A DNA stretch of 64,000 nt. It comes from JACCVG01 sp963790245. Lineage in GTDB: Bacteria; Actinomycetota; Thermoleophilia; Solirubrobacterales; Thermoleophilaceae. A program made the position numbers and the translations under genes. The first letter of the stretch is position 1. Every line of letters starts with the position of its first letter. Location of the stretch: NCBI GenBank assembly GCA_963790245.1, contig CAWBNP010000002.1, forward strand, positions 1,364,001-1,428,000, in the 5' to 3' direction. The notes below the pieces were generated by a model. It did not search any database and was not told the origin of the DNA. It was given only the letters and a program-made list of their open reading frames with translations. Positions 49,620 through 57,968 of this stretch are shown here, one piece after another.

Positions 49620-49625
49620 TGTCAA
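49620..49625 (-). promoter_or_regulatory. Candidate -35 box of the purine operon
   Basis: TTGACA on the minus strand, about 83 bases before the GYD ATG. No strong -10 is found at the standard 17-base distance (AAACAA), so the assignment is tentative. Confidence 0.3.
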
Positions 49626-49639
49626 GCGGCCGGGCGTGG

Positions 49640-49645
49640 GATAGT
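49640..49645 (+). promoter_or_regulatory. -10 box of the mtnP-like gene
   Basis: GATAGT lies eight bases before the TTG start at 49654, with no ribosome-binding site between, implying a leaderless mRNA. Confidence 0.4.
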
Positions 49646-49653
49646 CCGCGCCC

Positions 49654-50355
49654 TTGGGACGACTAGCGATCATCGGAGGTAGCGGGCTCGTCCGATCGAC
49701 CTTCGGCGCGGGCGCGCACCGGGTCGCGGGATCCCCGCTGGCGGCGGCCGCCGGCGTGCTCGAGCACGACACCCACGTCGTGCTCCAGCGCCACGGGCTC
49801 GACTCCTACGTTCTTCCCCACCTGATCGACCACTTCGCCAACGCGGCGGCGCTCGAGGAGCTCGACTGCGACCGCGCCCTCGCGCTCTGCTCGGTCGGCA
49901 GCCTGCGCGCCGAGCTACCGATCGGGACGCTGATCGACCCGGACGACTTCATCGCACTCGGGGCGAGCCCATCGGGCTTCAACGACCACCGCGCGCACAC
50001 GATCCCCGGTTTCGACCACGCCTGGCGCAGGCGCGTGCGCGAGGCTTTCGAGGCCGGCGGTGAGGAGATCGTGGAGGGCGGGGTCTACTGGCAGTCACCC
50101 GGGCCGCGATTCGAAACGCAGGCCGAGATCCGGCTGTTCGCCGCTCACGCGCAGATCGTCGGCATGACCCTCGGCGGCGAGTGCGCTGCGCTGTGTGAGC
50201 GTGGCATCGCCTGCGCGGCGATCTGCGTGGTCGACAACATGGCAAACGGGGTCGGGGCCAATCCGCTGACCCTCGAGGAGTTCGAGCGCGGCCAGGCCGC
50301 AAGCGCCGGCCGACTGCTCGCCGCTCTCGACCACGCGCTCCCGGAGCTGATTTGA
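49654..50355 (+). CDS. mtnP: S-methyl-5'-thioadenosine / purine nucleoside phosphorylase
   Basis: This 233-residue phosphorylase of the MTAP/PNP family starts LAIIGGSGLV (phosphate-binding GGSG), has the QSPGPRFETQAEIRL block, GMTLGGECAAL in the purine site and VVDNMANGV. It cleaves methylthioadenosine or a purine nucleoside with phosphate; MTAP is favoured because the next gene is an MTA/SAH-type deaminase. The start is TTG, and the stop overlaps the next gene by four bases. The sequence is shorter than typical MTAP. Confidence 0.82.
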   Translation: MGRLAIIGGSGLVRSTFGAGAHRVAGSPLAAAAGVLEHDTHVVLQRHGLDSYVLPHLIDHFANAAALEELDCDRALALCSVGSLRAELPIGTLIDPDDFIALGASPSGFNDHRAHTIPGFDHAWRRRVREAFEAGGEEIVEGGVYWQSPGPRFETQAEIRLFAAHAQIVGMTLGGECAALCERGIACAAICVVDNMANGVGANPLTLEEFERGQAASAGRLLAALDHALPELI

Positions 50356-51623
50356 CCCCGGCCGAGCTCTGCATCGATGGAGCGCTGCTCGACGGTCAGC
50401 GAGTCGGCCTGCGGACCGCGCTCGGCCAGATTGCCGAACTGGGGCGCGAGGTCGCGCCGCACGACGGCGACCACGTGATCGACGGGGCAGGACTGGCTTT
50501 GGTGCCTGGGCTCGTCAACGCGCACACTCACGCGGCGATGACGCTGTTCCGGGGCTACGCCGACGACCTGCCGCTGATGGAGTGGCTTGAACAGCACATC
50601 TGGCCGGTCGAGGCGCGGCTGGAGGCCGACGACGTCTACTGGGGGACACGGCTGGCCTGCGTCGAGATGATCCGCACCGGGACGACGCGCTTCCTCGACA
50701 TGTACTGGCATCCGGAAGCCACCGCGCGGGCGGTACTCGACGCCGGGCTGCGGGGGGTGATCGGTACACCTCTGATCGATCTCGGCGATCCCGAACGGGC
50801 GGCACGAGTCCGCGACGCGGCCCTCCAGAGCACGGCGCTGGTCGAGCAGCTGAGAAACGACCGGATCGAGCCCTCGCTCACCCCCCACGCGATCTACACG
50901 GTCGGAGAGGAGTCGCTGCGCTGGGTGGCCGAGCAGTCGGCCGCGCGCGAGTTGATCGTTCAGATCCACCTCTCGGAGACCGCCCGCGAGGTGGACGACT
51001 GCCTGGCCGCGCACGGGGTGCGGCCGGCGCACTATCTCGACCGGGTCGGCCTGCTCGGAGAGCGGACGGTGCTCGCCCATTGCGTCCACGTCGACGACTC
51101 GGAGCTCGACCTGATCGCCGAGCGGGGGGCGACGGTCTCCACCAACCCGGCCGCGAATATGAAGCTCGCGGTCGGCGGGGCGTTTCCGTACGCGGCCGCG
51201 AACGCGCGGAAGGTACGGCTTGGACTCGGCACCGACGGGCCGGGATCGAACAACTCGCTCGACCTGCTCGCCGACGCCAAGCTGTTCGCCCTCCTCCAGA
51301 AGCATGCGAACGCTGACGCGGCTCTGGCTCCAGCGCAGGAGGTCTGGGCGCTCGCGACCGGGGCACGATCACCGCTGCTCGCCGGCCGAGACACTCTGAC
51401 CGTCGGCGGCCCCGCCGACTTCCTGCTCGTCCGCGCCGACTCGCCCGAGCTCAGCCTCGGCGACCTCGAGGCCGGGCTGATCTACGCCGCATCAGGGGCG
51501 GTCGTCGATTCGACCGTCGTCGCGGGCGAGGTGCTGATGGCCGGCGGGGTCGTGGACGGCGAGGGCGAGGTGGTCGCGATGGCGCGCGAGCGCGCGGCGC
51601 GGCTCGGGCTCACGCGCGACTGA
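50352..51623 (+). CDS. mtaD: 5'-methylthioadenosine/S-adenosylhomocysteine deaminase-like amidohydrolase
   Basis: This 423-residue amidohydrolase has the metal motif GLVNAHTHAAMTLFRG, the central His in QIHLSETAREVDD, HCVHVDDSELDLIAERGATVSTNPAANMKL and the catalytic Asp in GLGTDGPGSNNSLDLLADAK. These match the MTA/SAH deaminase group, though related enzymes deaminate other adenosines. The TTG start overlaps the mtnP stop (TTGA), making an MTA salvage pair. Confidence 0.87.
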   Translation: MTPAELCIDGALLDGQRVGLRTALGQIAELGREVAPHDGDHVIDGAGLALVPGLVNAHTHAAMTLFRGYADDLPLMEWLEQHIWPVEARLEADDVYWGTRLACVEMIRTGTTRFLDMYWHPEATARAVLDAGLRGVIGTPLIDLGDPERAARVRDAALQSTALVEQLRNDRIEPSLTPHAIYTVGEESLRWVAEQSAARELIVQIHLSETAREVDDCLAAHGVRPAHYLDRVGLLGERTVLAHCVHVDDSELDLIAERGATVSTNPAANMKLAVGGAFPYAAANARKVRLGLGTDGPGSNNSLDLLADAKLFALLQKHANADAALAPAQEVWALATGARSPLLAGRDTLTVGGPADFLLVRADSPELSLGDLEAGLIYAASGAVVDSTVVAGEVLMAGGVVDGEGEVVAMARERAARLGLTRD

Positions 51624-51701
51624 CGATCGGCCGCTCGTCAATCAGCGCCGCCGCGACGCTGGTCCGTCGCCGGGGGCGATCCCGATCGCGCGGAGCGGGT
51701 G

Positions 51702-51707
51702 TATAAC
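51702..51707 (+). promoter_or_regulatory. -10 box of the Ser/Thr kinase gene (leaderless)
   Basis: TATAAC ends six bases before the GTG at 51714. This argues for 51714 rather than the in-frame GTG at 51699, which would lie upstream of the promoter. Confidence 0.5.
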
Positions 51708-51713
51708 GGCACG

Positions 51714-53801
51714 GTGACGGACATCGGGACAGGAACCGAGGTCGCCGGCTGTGTCATCGACGGCGTCGCTGGAAGAGGTGGCATGGGCGTCGTCTACCGA
51801 GCGACCCAAACCGGGCTCGGGCGCACCGTCGCGCTCAAGGTGATCGCCCCCGAGCACGCCATCGACCCGGCCTTCGTCGAGCGCTTCAAGCGCGAGTCCC
51901 AGCTCGCCGCCTCGATCGAGCACCCGCACGTGATCCCGGTATACGAGGCCGGCGAGCGCGACGGCGTGCTCTATCTCCTGATGCGCTACGTCGAGGGGAC
52001 CGACCTGCTCACGCTGCTCGCACAGGAGGGACCGCTCGAGCCGCGTCGCGCGGCGCGACTCGTCGCGCAGGTCGCGGCAGCGCTCGCCGCCTCCCACCGG
52101 CGGGGGCTTGTGCACCGTGACGTCAAGCCCGCGAACGTGCTGATCGCCGACGACGATGGCGCCGACCACGCGTACCTGACCGATTTCGGGATCGCGAAGG
52201 CGAGTGACTCGACCAGCGGTATGACGCGCGCCGGGGCGATCGTCGGTACCCCCGACTACATGGCGCCCGAGCGACTCGTGGATGACGTGGGTGACACCCG
52301 CGCCGACCTCTACTCGCTCGGCTGTGTGCTTTACCAGACGCTGACCGGCGAGCTGCCCTACCCGCGAGCGACGCCGATGGCGCGCGCGATGGCCCACATC
52401 AACGAGCCCGTCCCGTCGATCCGAGATCACAACCGGCGCGTCCCCGAGCAACTCGAGTCGGTCGTCGCGCGCGCGATGGCGAAGCGACCCGATGAGCGCT
52501 ACCCGACGGGATCCGAGCTGCGCACTGCGCTGCTGAGCGCGATCGACGACGCGCCCCCAGGCCAGGCGGCAACCGTCCTGTCGGGTGCCGCGCCCGGGAC
52601 GGTGGCGAGCGAGCGCCATCCGCTCGACACTCCGACTGCCGCCAGTCGTCCGCGCAGCGAGCCCGGCGCACCTCCCTCCGAGCCGCCCCCGCCGCCGTCG
52701 AGCCCCAGCCCCCTTCCCACGGCTGCCACCGACCCGCTGGACCCGACACCCGAGCGCGCCGGCCCGACACCCACGAGCACGGGCCGCGGACGCCCGAAGG
52801 CCGCGCTGGGGCTCGCGCTCGGCGCGATCGCGCTTGCGGGGATCGTCGCCGTCGTCCTGAGCGGAGCGCTCGGATCCGGTGACTCCGAGCGCTCCCGGGG
52901 CGGGGCCGCGGGGGCCGGAGCGCCGACCGCCCGAGGCGCCGCGCCGATCAAGGCCGACGAGCCGATCGAGGTCGGAGATCGACCGATCGCCGTCGCGCTC
53001 GGCTCAGGCGCCTGGATCGCGAACGCGGGCGACGGCACGGTCTCGCGAATCGAACCGACCAATCTCGAGGCCGAGCCCGCAACGATCGACATCGGCGGGA
53101 CGCCCTCGGCAATTGCCGTGGGCGACGTGAGCGTGTGGATCGCCGATCGCGACGATGCCTCGGTGGCGCGCATCGACCGGGACTCGCGTGCGATCGAGCC
53201 GGCGCGCGCCTCCGTCGGCGCCGGACCCGCGGCGATCGCGATCGGCGGCGGGTCGGTCTGGGTTGCGAACGAGGAGGACGACACCGTCACGCGCCTGAGC
53301 GAAGCCACCGCCGAGCCGACGGGCGAGCCGATCGAGGTCGACCGGGAGCCGAGCGCGATCGCCTATGACGAGACCGGAGTCTGGGTCACGAGCGCCGGCG
53401 AGGGCACTGTCACGCGGATCGACCCCGATAACGGCGAGCCGGGCGATCCGATCAGCGTCACCGGCGACCCGTCGGCGATAACCGCCCGCTTCGGATCGGT
53501 CTGGGTCGTGAACAGCGGTCAGGGGACGATCACCCGCATCGACCCCGACCGCGAGCGGGTCCTAGGCGAGCCGTTCGCTGTCGGGGGCGCACCGAGCGGC
53601 ATCGGCGCCGACGAGGAGTCGCTGCTGGTCTCCCTCCAGGATCGCAACGAGGCCGTCTACATCGACACGAGCGATCCTGACGACCCGATCCTCAGGCGCC
53701 CGATCGCCGTCGGCTCGCGTCCGAGCGGAGTCGCCGTCGGCCAGCAGAACAGCTGGGTCGCCGACAGCGGCTCGGACACGGTCACACCGCTCAACCGCTG
53801 A
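51714..53801 (+). CDS. Membrane Ser/Thr protein kinase with extracytoplasmic seven-bladed propeller
   Basis: This 695-residue PknB-type kinase has the full catalytic set: GRGGMGVVY loop, ALKVI lysine, HRDVKPANVLI, DFGIAKA, and a GTPDYMAPE activation segment. A Pro/Ser-rich linker leads to a transmembrane helix (about 362-385). The external part has seven repeats of about 43 residues, each close to PSAIAxGxxSVWVxNxxDxTVxRID (YVTN/Vgb-like propeller), probably the sensor. It sits opposite the FHA-ABC transporter cluster, whose FHA domains could read its phosphothreonines. Substrates are unknown. Confidence 0.92.
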   Translation: MTDIGTGTEVAGCVIDGVAGRGGMGVVYRATQTGLGRTVALKVIAPEHAIDPAFVERFKRESQLAASIEHPHVIPVYEAGERDGVLYLLMRYVEGTDLLTLLAQEGPLEPRRAARLVAQVAAALAASHRRGLVHRDVKPANVLIADDDGADHAYLTDFGIAKASDSTSGMTRAGAIVGTPDYMAPERLVDDVGDTRADLYSLGCVLYQTLTGELPYPRATPMARAMAHINEPVPSIRDHNRRVPEQLESVVARAMAKRPDERYPTGSELRTALLSAIDDAPPGQAATVLSGAAPGTVASERHPLDTPTAASRPRSEPGAPPSEPPPPPSSPSPLPTAATDPLDPTPERAGPTPTSTGRGRPKAALGLALGAIALAGIVAVVLSGALGSGDSERSRGGAAGAGAPTARGAAPIKADEPIEVGDRPIAVALGSGAWIANAGDGTVSRIEPTNLEAEPATIDIGGTPSAIAVGDVSVWIADRDDASVARIDRDSRAIEPARASVGAGPAAIAIGGGSVWVANEEDDTVTRLSEATAEPTGEPIEVDREPSAIAYDETGVWVTSAGEGTVTRIDPDNGEPGDPISVTGDPSAITARFGSVWVVNSGQGTITRIDPDRERVLGEPFAVGGAPSGIGADEESLLVSLQDRNEAVYIDTSDPDDPILRRPIAVGSRPSGVAVGQQNSWVADSGSDTVTPLNR

Positions 53802-53806
53802 CCCGC

Positions 53807-54814
53807 TCAGTCCTCCTCGGGCACATGCGGGGCGACGGTCTCGTCCGGGTCGGGCACCCCCGAAGGCACGAGCAGGACAAAACCGTCCCAACTGCGCTCC
53901 TCGAGCTCGGTTGCGACGGTCGTCTCGGCATCGCGGGCCGCGCCGTAGGCGGTGATCGAGCTCGTATAGGCGGGTGCGTCGCCGGCCGCGCCGGCGTCGG
54001 AAACCTGGCGGGCGGCCTCCGCGCGGTCGCGTTGGGAGGTGATCAAGCGCTCGTGCAGCTCCTCGATCGCGGGTGGTGCGGAAATCGCCTCGAGATCGGT
54101 GACCCCCTCTTCGCGGGCGTCGGCCTCCGTCGCGAAGGGCTCCTCGAGGCCGGCGAGCCCCGCCCCTTCGGGTGGCGAGCCGACGGCGTCATTGGCCTCG
54201 CCTGAGTCCTCGGAGGCCTCGACGCCGGCGCGCAGCGCGTTGTCGACCGAAACCTCGTAGATCCGGCGCTTCTGGTCGCGGACCTCGTCGGACTCCGGCT
54301 CGGGACCACCGTAGATCTCGCCTTCGATCTCCGGATCGACACCCTCCGCCGCGAGCTCCGAGCGCGCCTGGGCCTCTTGCTCGTCGGCCGCCTGGGAGTC
54401 GGCCGAGAGCTGCTCATAGCGCTCGAGATCGTCGTCGTCCGCGGCGCGCTCCTGCTCGACGAGCGCGGCCGCCTTGGCCTGGACCGCTGCGATCAACGCA
54501 GCGTGTGCGTCGGTCGCCGCACGGGGTGGCTTGAGTGCCCGCAGCTCGGCGACGAGCTCGGTCACCTCGGCACGGCGCCGCGCGATCCCGGCCGCGAGCC
54601 GGTCGAGCTGCTCCGGATCGATGTCGCGACTCTTGGGGTCGCGCACGGCGTTGGCGGTCACGAGGAAGCCGACCGTCGCCTTGCGAGCATCCTTGGAGAC
54701 CTCCTCCAGCTGCTCGCGATAGTCGCGAGCCTCCGCGCCGCCGCCGCAGCCGGCAAGCGTCAGCACGAACAGCGCGGCGGCGATCCACGCGATCACGGGA
54801 CTGCGGCCGGTCAC
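53807..54814 (-). CDS. Coiled-coil lipoprotein of unknown function
   Basis: This 335-residue exported protein has a lipoprotein signal (VIAWIAAALFVLTLAGCGGG), then long helical, charged segments (about 40-150 and 260-300) with heptad-like spacing, and acidic linkers. No catalytic motif is visible. The GTG at 54814 overlaps the stop of the preceding gene as GTGA, so it is the third gene of the FHA-ABC unit. It ends five bases from the convergent kinase gene. It may be an envelope partner of the transporter; that is inference. Confidence 0.7.
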   Translation of the reverse strand: MTGRSPVIAWIAAALFVLTLAGCGGGAEARDYREQLEEVSKDARKATVGFLVTANAVRDPKSRDIDPEQLDRLAAGIARRRAEVTELVAELRALKPPRAATDAHAALIAAVQAKAAALVEQERAADDDDLERYEQLSADSQAADEQEAQARSELAAEGVDPEIEGEIYGGPEPESDEVRDQKRRIYEVSVDNALRAGVEASEDSGEANDAVGSPPEGAGLAGLEEPFATEADAREEGVTDLEAISAPPAIEELHERLITSQRDRAEAARQVSDAGAAGDAPAYTSSITAYGAARDAETTVATELEERSWDGFVLLVPSGVPDPDETVAPHVPEED

Positions 54815-55224
54815 GGCGCGTCCGAGCTGAGATCGTCGATCTGCCACTCGCCGTCGAGATTCTGGATGAGCTCGAAGCTGTCGACCCAATCGTCGTCGGT
54901 CGTCGCGGTCGCCTTCGCCTCGCGGTCTTCGATCTTGACCTCGAGCTGTTCGACCTCGAGCGGATCGACCGCCGCTGTGGCGCCTGCGCAGTTCGCGACG
55001 TTGCCATACGCCCCTGCGACGAATCGCGTCGTGAGCTGCTCGCAGCTCGCCTCCGGCTTCCCGTAGAAGGACTCGATCGTCTCCGTGACCGCCGCTCGGT
55101 CGGCGCTGCCACCGGCGCCTCCAGAAACAACCCCGCTCAGCACCACGAGCGCGCCGAGCGCGAGCGCGGCGGCCGCGGCGATCAAGAGCGGCCCGCGCGG
55201 GCCGCCCTCCCCCGGCCTAGCCAC
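54811..55224 (-). CDS. Small membrane-anchored protein, second gene of the FHA-ABC unit
   Basis: This 137-residue protein has an N-terminal helix (LLIAAAAALALGALVVLSGVV) and an extracytoplasmic domain with two cysteines (ASCEQL ... ANCAG) and a terminal sheet (DSFELIQNLDGEWQIDDL) like the NTF2-fold DUF4878 group. The GTG start overlaps the ABC gene by 8 bases, and the stop overlaps the lipoprotein start. Function unknown. Confidence 0.72.
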   Translation of the reverse strand: MARPGEGGPRGPLLIAAAAALALGALVVLSGVVSGGAGGSADRAAVTETIESFYGKPEASCEQLTTRFVAGAYGNVANCAGATAAVDPLEVEQLEVKIEDREAKATATTDDDWVDSFELIQNLDGEWQIDDLSSDAP

Positions 55225-57922
55225 GCGCGCGCTGGAGCTGGGCCGCCGTGAAGCCGAAGAAGACCACCATGAAAGCGAGCAAGATCGCGATGCCGACGGG
55301 GATTGAGAGCGCGAAGAAGTCCGGCCCATACGGGCTGACCACCGCGAACGCCGGGTCCCCGTCGATGCGCGCGTTGAGGTCGAACTCGGAGCCCACGACC
55401 GCGTAGGACCAGCGGGCGAAGACGAGGTTCGAGAGCAGCGCAACCGGGTCCGACAGACGGTCGATCGCGACCAGCGCGCCGGCGAACAAGAGCTGCGGAA
55501 TCAGCACGAGTGGGATGAAGCTCGTCGCCTGGTCCTCGCTGCCGACGCTCGCCGAGACGAGCAGCCCGGTGCCGACGGCGACCCAGCTCGTCAGCGCGAT
55601 CAGCCCGGTCATGATCACGATCACGGTCAGCGGTGCGTCGGGCGGGCGCAGCAGGAAGACGACCGCGACGGCCAGCACGCACTGCAGCCCCGCGATGCCG
55701 AACAGCACGACGGCCTTCGAGATCAGATACGCCGTCCAGCTGACCCCGACGGCGGCCTCGCGCTCGGCCAGACCGCGCTCCTTGATGATCTCGCGCGATC
55801 CGTCGATCGAGCCGAGCCAGATCGCCGAGGTGACGAGCAGAAAGACGAGTTGCGACGCGTCCCGCGGGTCACCCGCTCCCGGGGCTCCGAGCACGTCGCC
55901 CTTGAAGACAATCGCGACCGCGAGGCCGATCACGGGCGCCTGGGCCAGCAAAATCAGGAGATTGCGCCGGTCGCGGTGCATCAGCTTGAAGTAGCGGCGC
56001 ATGAGTGTCCCCGCCTGGAGACCCACTCTCGGGCGCTCGGCCTTACGCCCCGGCCGCGCCTGGGACGCTCCCTGAGCCTCGTGAATACCCGGGTTGGCGG
56101 CCTCGAAGTCGCGCCGCCACTCGACCGCCGAGCGGTCGTCGAGCGCCGAATAGATGCCGTCGAAGTCGGCAACGCCAAAGAAGCGGAGCGCGTCCGCCGG
56201 CGGGCCAATGAACGCGGGTTCGCCGCCGCGGCCCATGACAACGACCTTGTCGGCGAGGCCGAGGTTCTTGGTCGCATGGGTGACTACGATCACCGAGCGG
56301 ACGCCTTCCTCGGAGAGATCTCGGAAGAGTTCCATCATGCGCGTCTCGAGGCCGGGGTCGAGGCCGGTCGTCGGCTCATCGAGCAGCAACACGCTGGGCC
56401 GCGACAGCAGCTCGGTGGCCATCCCGGCTCGCTTGCGCTGGCCGCCCGAGAGCGATCCGATCAGCGTGTCCTTGTGCTCGTCGAGCGAGAGCTCCCCGAC
56501 GACGCGCTCGATCGCCGCGTCGACGTCGGCCTCCGAGGTGTCGGCCGGGAGCCGCAGGCGCGCCGCGTAGCGCAGAGCCTCGACCGTCGTGAGATGCCGA
56601 TGGACGATCTCGTCCTGGGGCACATAACCGATGTCCGTCAGCCGGTCGAGATGGGACTCGCCATTGAGCGTGATCTCGCCGCCGCCGACCGGGTTGACCC
56701 CCGCGAGCGCCTTGACGAGGGTCGACTTGCCGGCACCCGACTCGCCGATGATCACGACGAACTCGCCCGGCTCGACGGTGAGCGAGGCGCTGTTCAGGAT
56801 CCGCTTGCCCTTGATCTCGACGACGAGCTCGCGCACGCGCACGCGCATGGCGCCGCGGTCGTCGCGGCGAACGAAGTTCTCGCCATCGAAGACGAGCCGG
56901 AACGGCCCTACTGCCACCTCCGAGCCGGGAGCGAGCGTGGCGCGCGAGACCTTCTGCCCGTTGACGCGCAAGCCGTTTCGCGAGCCGAGGTCGCGCACCT
57001 CGGCGCCGTCGGCCGTGCGCGTGATCTCGGCGTGGAAGCGCGAGACGTTCGGGTCGTCGAGCACGAGACCGTTCGAGCCGTCACGCCCGATCGTCAGTCG
57101 ATCGCCACTCAGCGCGACCTGCCGCGGCGCGCCCGTCGGCAAGTCGCTGCGCTCGGCGAAGGCAGTCTGCTGGCCTGCGAGGTAGCGGATCCGCTCACCA
57201 CCGGCGGTGATCGTGTCGCCGGAGTTGAGCCAGCGCGATTCGCCCTGCAGCAGCTCGCCGTTGAGTTCGGTGCCGCCGCCCTTGCCGAGGTCGGCGAGGT
57301 AGTGGCGACCCTGCGAGGCGACCACGCGGGCATGGCGCGGGGCGACGTCCGCGCCTTCGACTCGCAGCTCGGCGTCGGGGCCGGAGCCGATCGTTGCGCC
57401 GCCCGGCGGGACCGGAATCCGCTGCGCGGCGAAGATCAGATCCGCGGGCGGAGCGCCCGAGCCAGAGGGAACGAGCTCACGCAGGTCAAGAAGCGCCGAC
57501 GGCGACCCGGCCTGCTCGTGCGGCGTCGCGCCCTCGCGTGCCCGAGGTCCGGGCGCCGGATCGACCCGATGGCGCCCCGTCGTCCGGTCGTCGGGCGAGG
57601 CGGCGCCCGCGGCTGGCACTACCTCGAGCCGCGAGCGCCCGATCTGAATCGACGAGCCCGCCTCCAGCCGCTCGATGCCGCGTACCCGGCGCCCACCGAC
57701 GAACGTGCCGTTCATCGAGCCGAGGTCCTCGACGATCAGCGATCCATCGGCGGAGACTGCGACCCGCGCGTGGCGGCGCGAGAGCTCCTCGTCGCCCTCC
57801 AGCGAGCCCGGTGATCCGCTGGAGCGCCCGAGCACCAACTCGCCCTCGAGTTCGATCGTCGAGCCCGCGGCCGGCCCCTCTAGGACCCGCAGCGCATATC
57901 GCGTCAGAGCCGACCCGGTCAT
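55217..57922 (-). CDS. ABC transporter (ABC-2 type) with three N-terminal FHA domains
   Basis: This 901-residue fusion has FHA domains at about 26-100 (LGRSSGSPGS...LSRRHARV...DLGSMNGTFV), 170-245 (degenerate) and 275-345 (IGRDGSNGLVLDDPNVSRFHAEI...DLGSRNGLRVNG), an ABC domain at about 365-610 (GESGAGKST, SGGQRKRAGMATEL, VLLLDEPTTGLDPG) and about six C-terminal helices (660-895). It is a half-transporter carrying its own FHA phosphothreonine readers. Exporters of this group act on unknown envelope substrates. The ATG has TAGATT six bases upstream. Confidence 0.93.
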   Translation of the reverse strand: MTGSALTRYALRVLEGPAAGSTIELEGELVLGRSSGSPGSLEGDEELSRRHARVAVSADGSLIVEDLGSMNGTFVGGRRVRGIERLEAGSSIQIGRSRLEVVPAAGAASPDDRTTGRHRVDPAPGPRAREGATPHEQAGSPSALLDLRELVPSGSGAPPADLIFAAQRIPVPPGGATIGSGPDAELRVEGADVAPRHARVVASQGRHYLADLGKGGGTELNGELLQGESRWLNSGDTITAGGERIRYLAGQQTAFAERSDLPTGAPRQVALSGDRLTIGRDGSNGLVLDDPNVSRFHAEITRTADGAEVRDLGSRNGLRVNGQKVSRATLAPGSEVAVGPFRLVFDGENFVRRDDRGAMRVRVRELVVEIKGKRILNSASLTVEPGEFVVIIGESGAGKSTLVKALAGVNPVGGGEITLNGESHLDRLTDIGYVPQDEIVHRHLTTVEALRYAARLRLPADTSEADVDAAIERVVGELSLDEHKDTLIGSLSGGQRKRAGMATELLSRPSVLLLDEPTTGLDPGLETRMMELFRDLSEEGVRSVIVVTHATKNLGLADKVVVMGRGGEPAFIGPPADALRFFGVADFDGIYSALDDRSAVEWRRDFEAANPGIHEAQGASQARPGRKAERPRVGLQAGTLMRRYFKLMHRDRRNLLILLAQAPVIGLAVAIVFKGDVLGAPGAGDPRDASQLVFLLVTSAIWLGSIDGSREIIKERGLAEREAAVGVSWTAYLISKAVVLFGIAGLQCVLAVAVVFLLRPPDAPLTVIVIMTGLIALTSWVAVGTGLLVSASVGSEDQATSFIPLVLIPQLLFAGALVAIDRLSDPVALLSNLVFARWSYAVVGSEFDLNARIDGDPAFAVVSPYGPDFFALSIPVGIAILLAFMVVFFGFTAAQLQRARG

Positions 57923-57928
57923 GGCCGC

Positions 57929-57934
57929 AATCTA
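57929..57934 (-). promoter_or_regulatory. -10 box of the FHA-ABC operon (leaderless)
   Basis: The minus strand reads TAGATT, exactly six bases before the ATG at 57922. Confidence 0.45.
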
Positions 57935-57968
57935 GGGCACCTGCGCGATCGATGGAAGTGGATCGCCG

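Noticed and set aside
49538..49653. Purine riboswitch or PurR box upstream of the purine operon
   Set aside because: The leader lacks the conserved purine aptamer elements and no clear palindrome was found; only a TTGACA box is noted.
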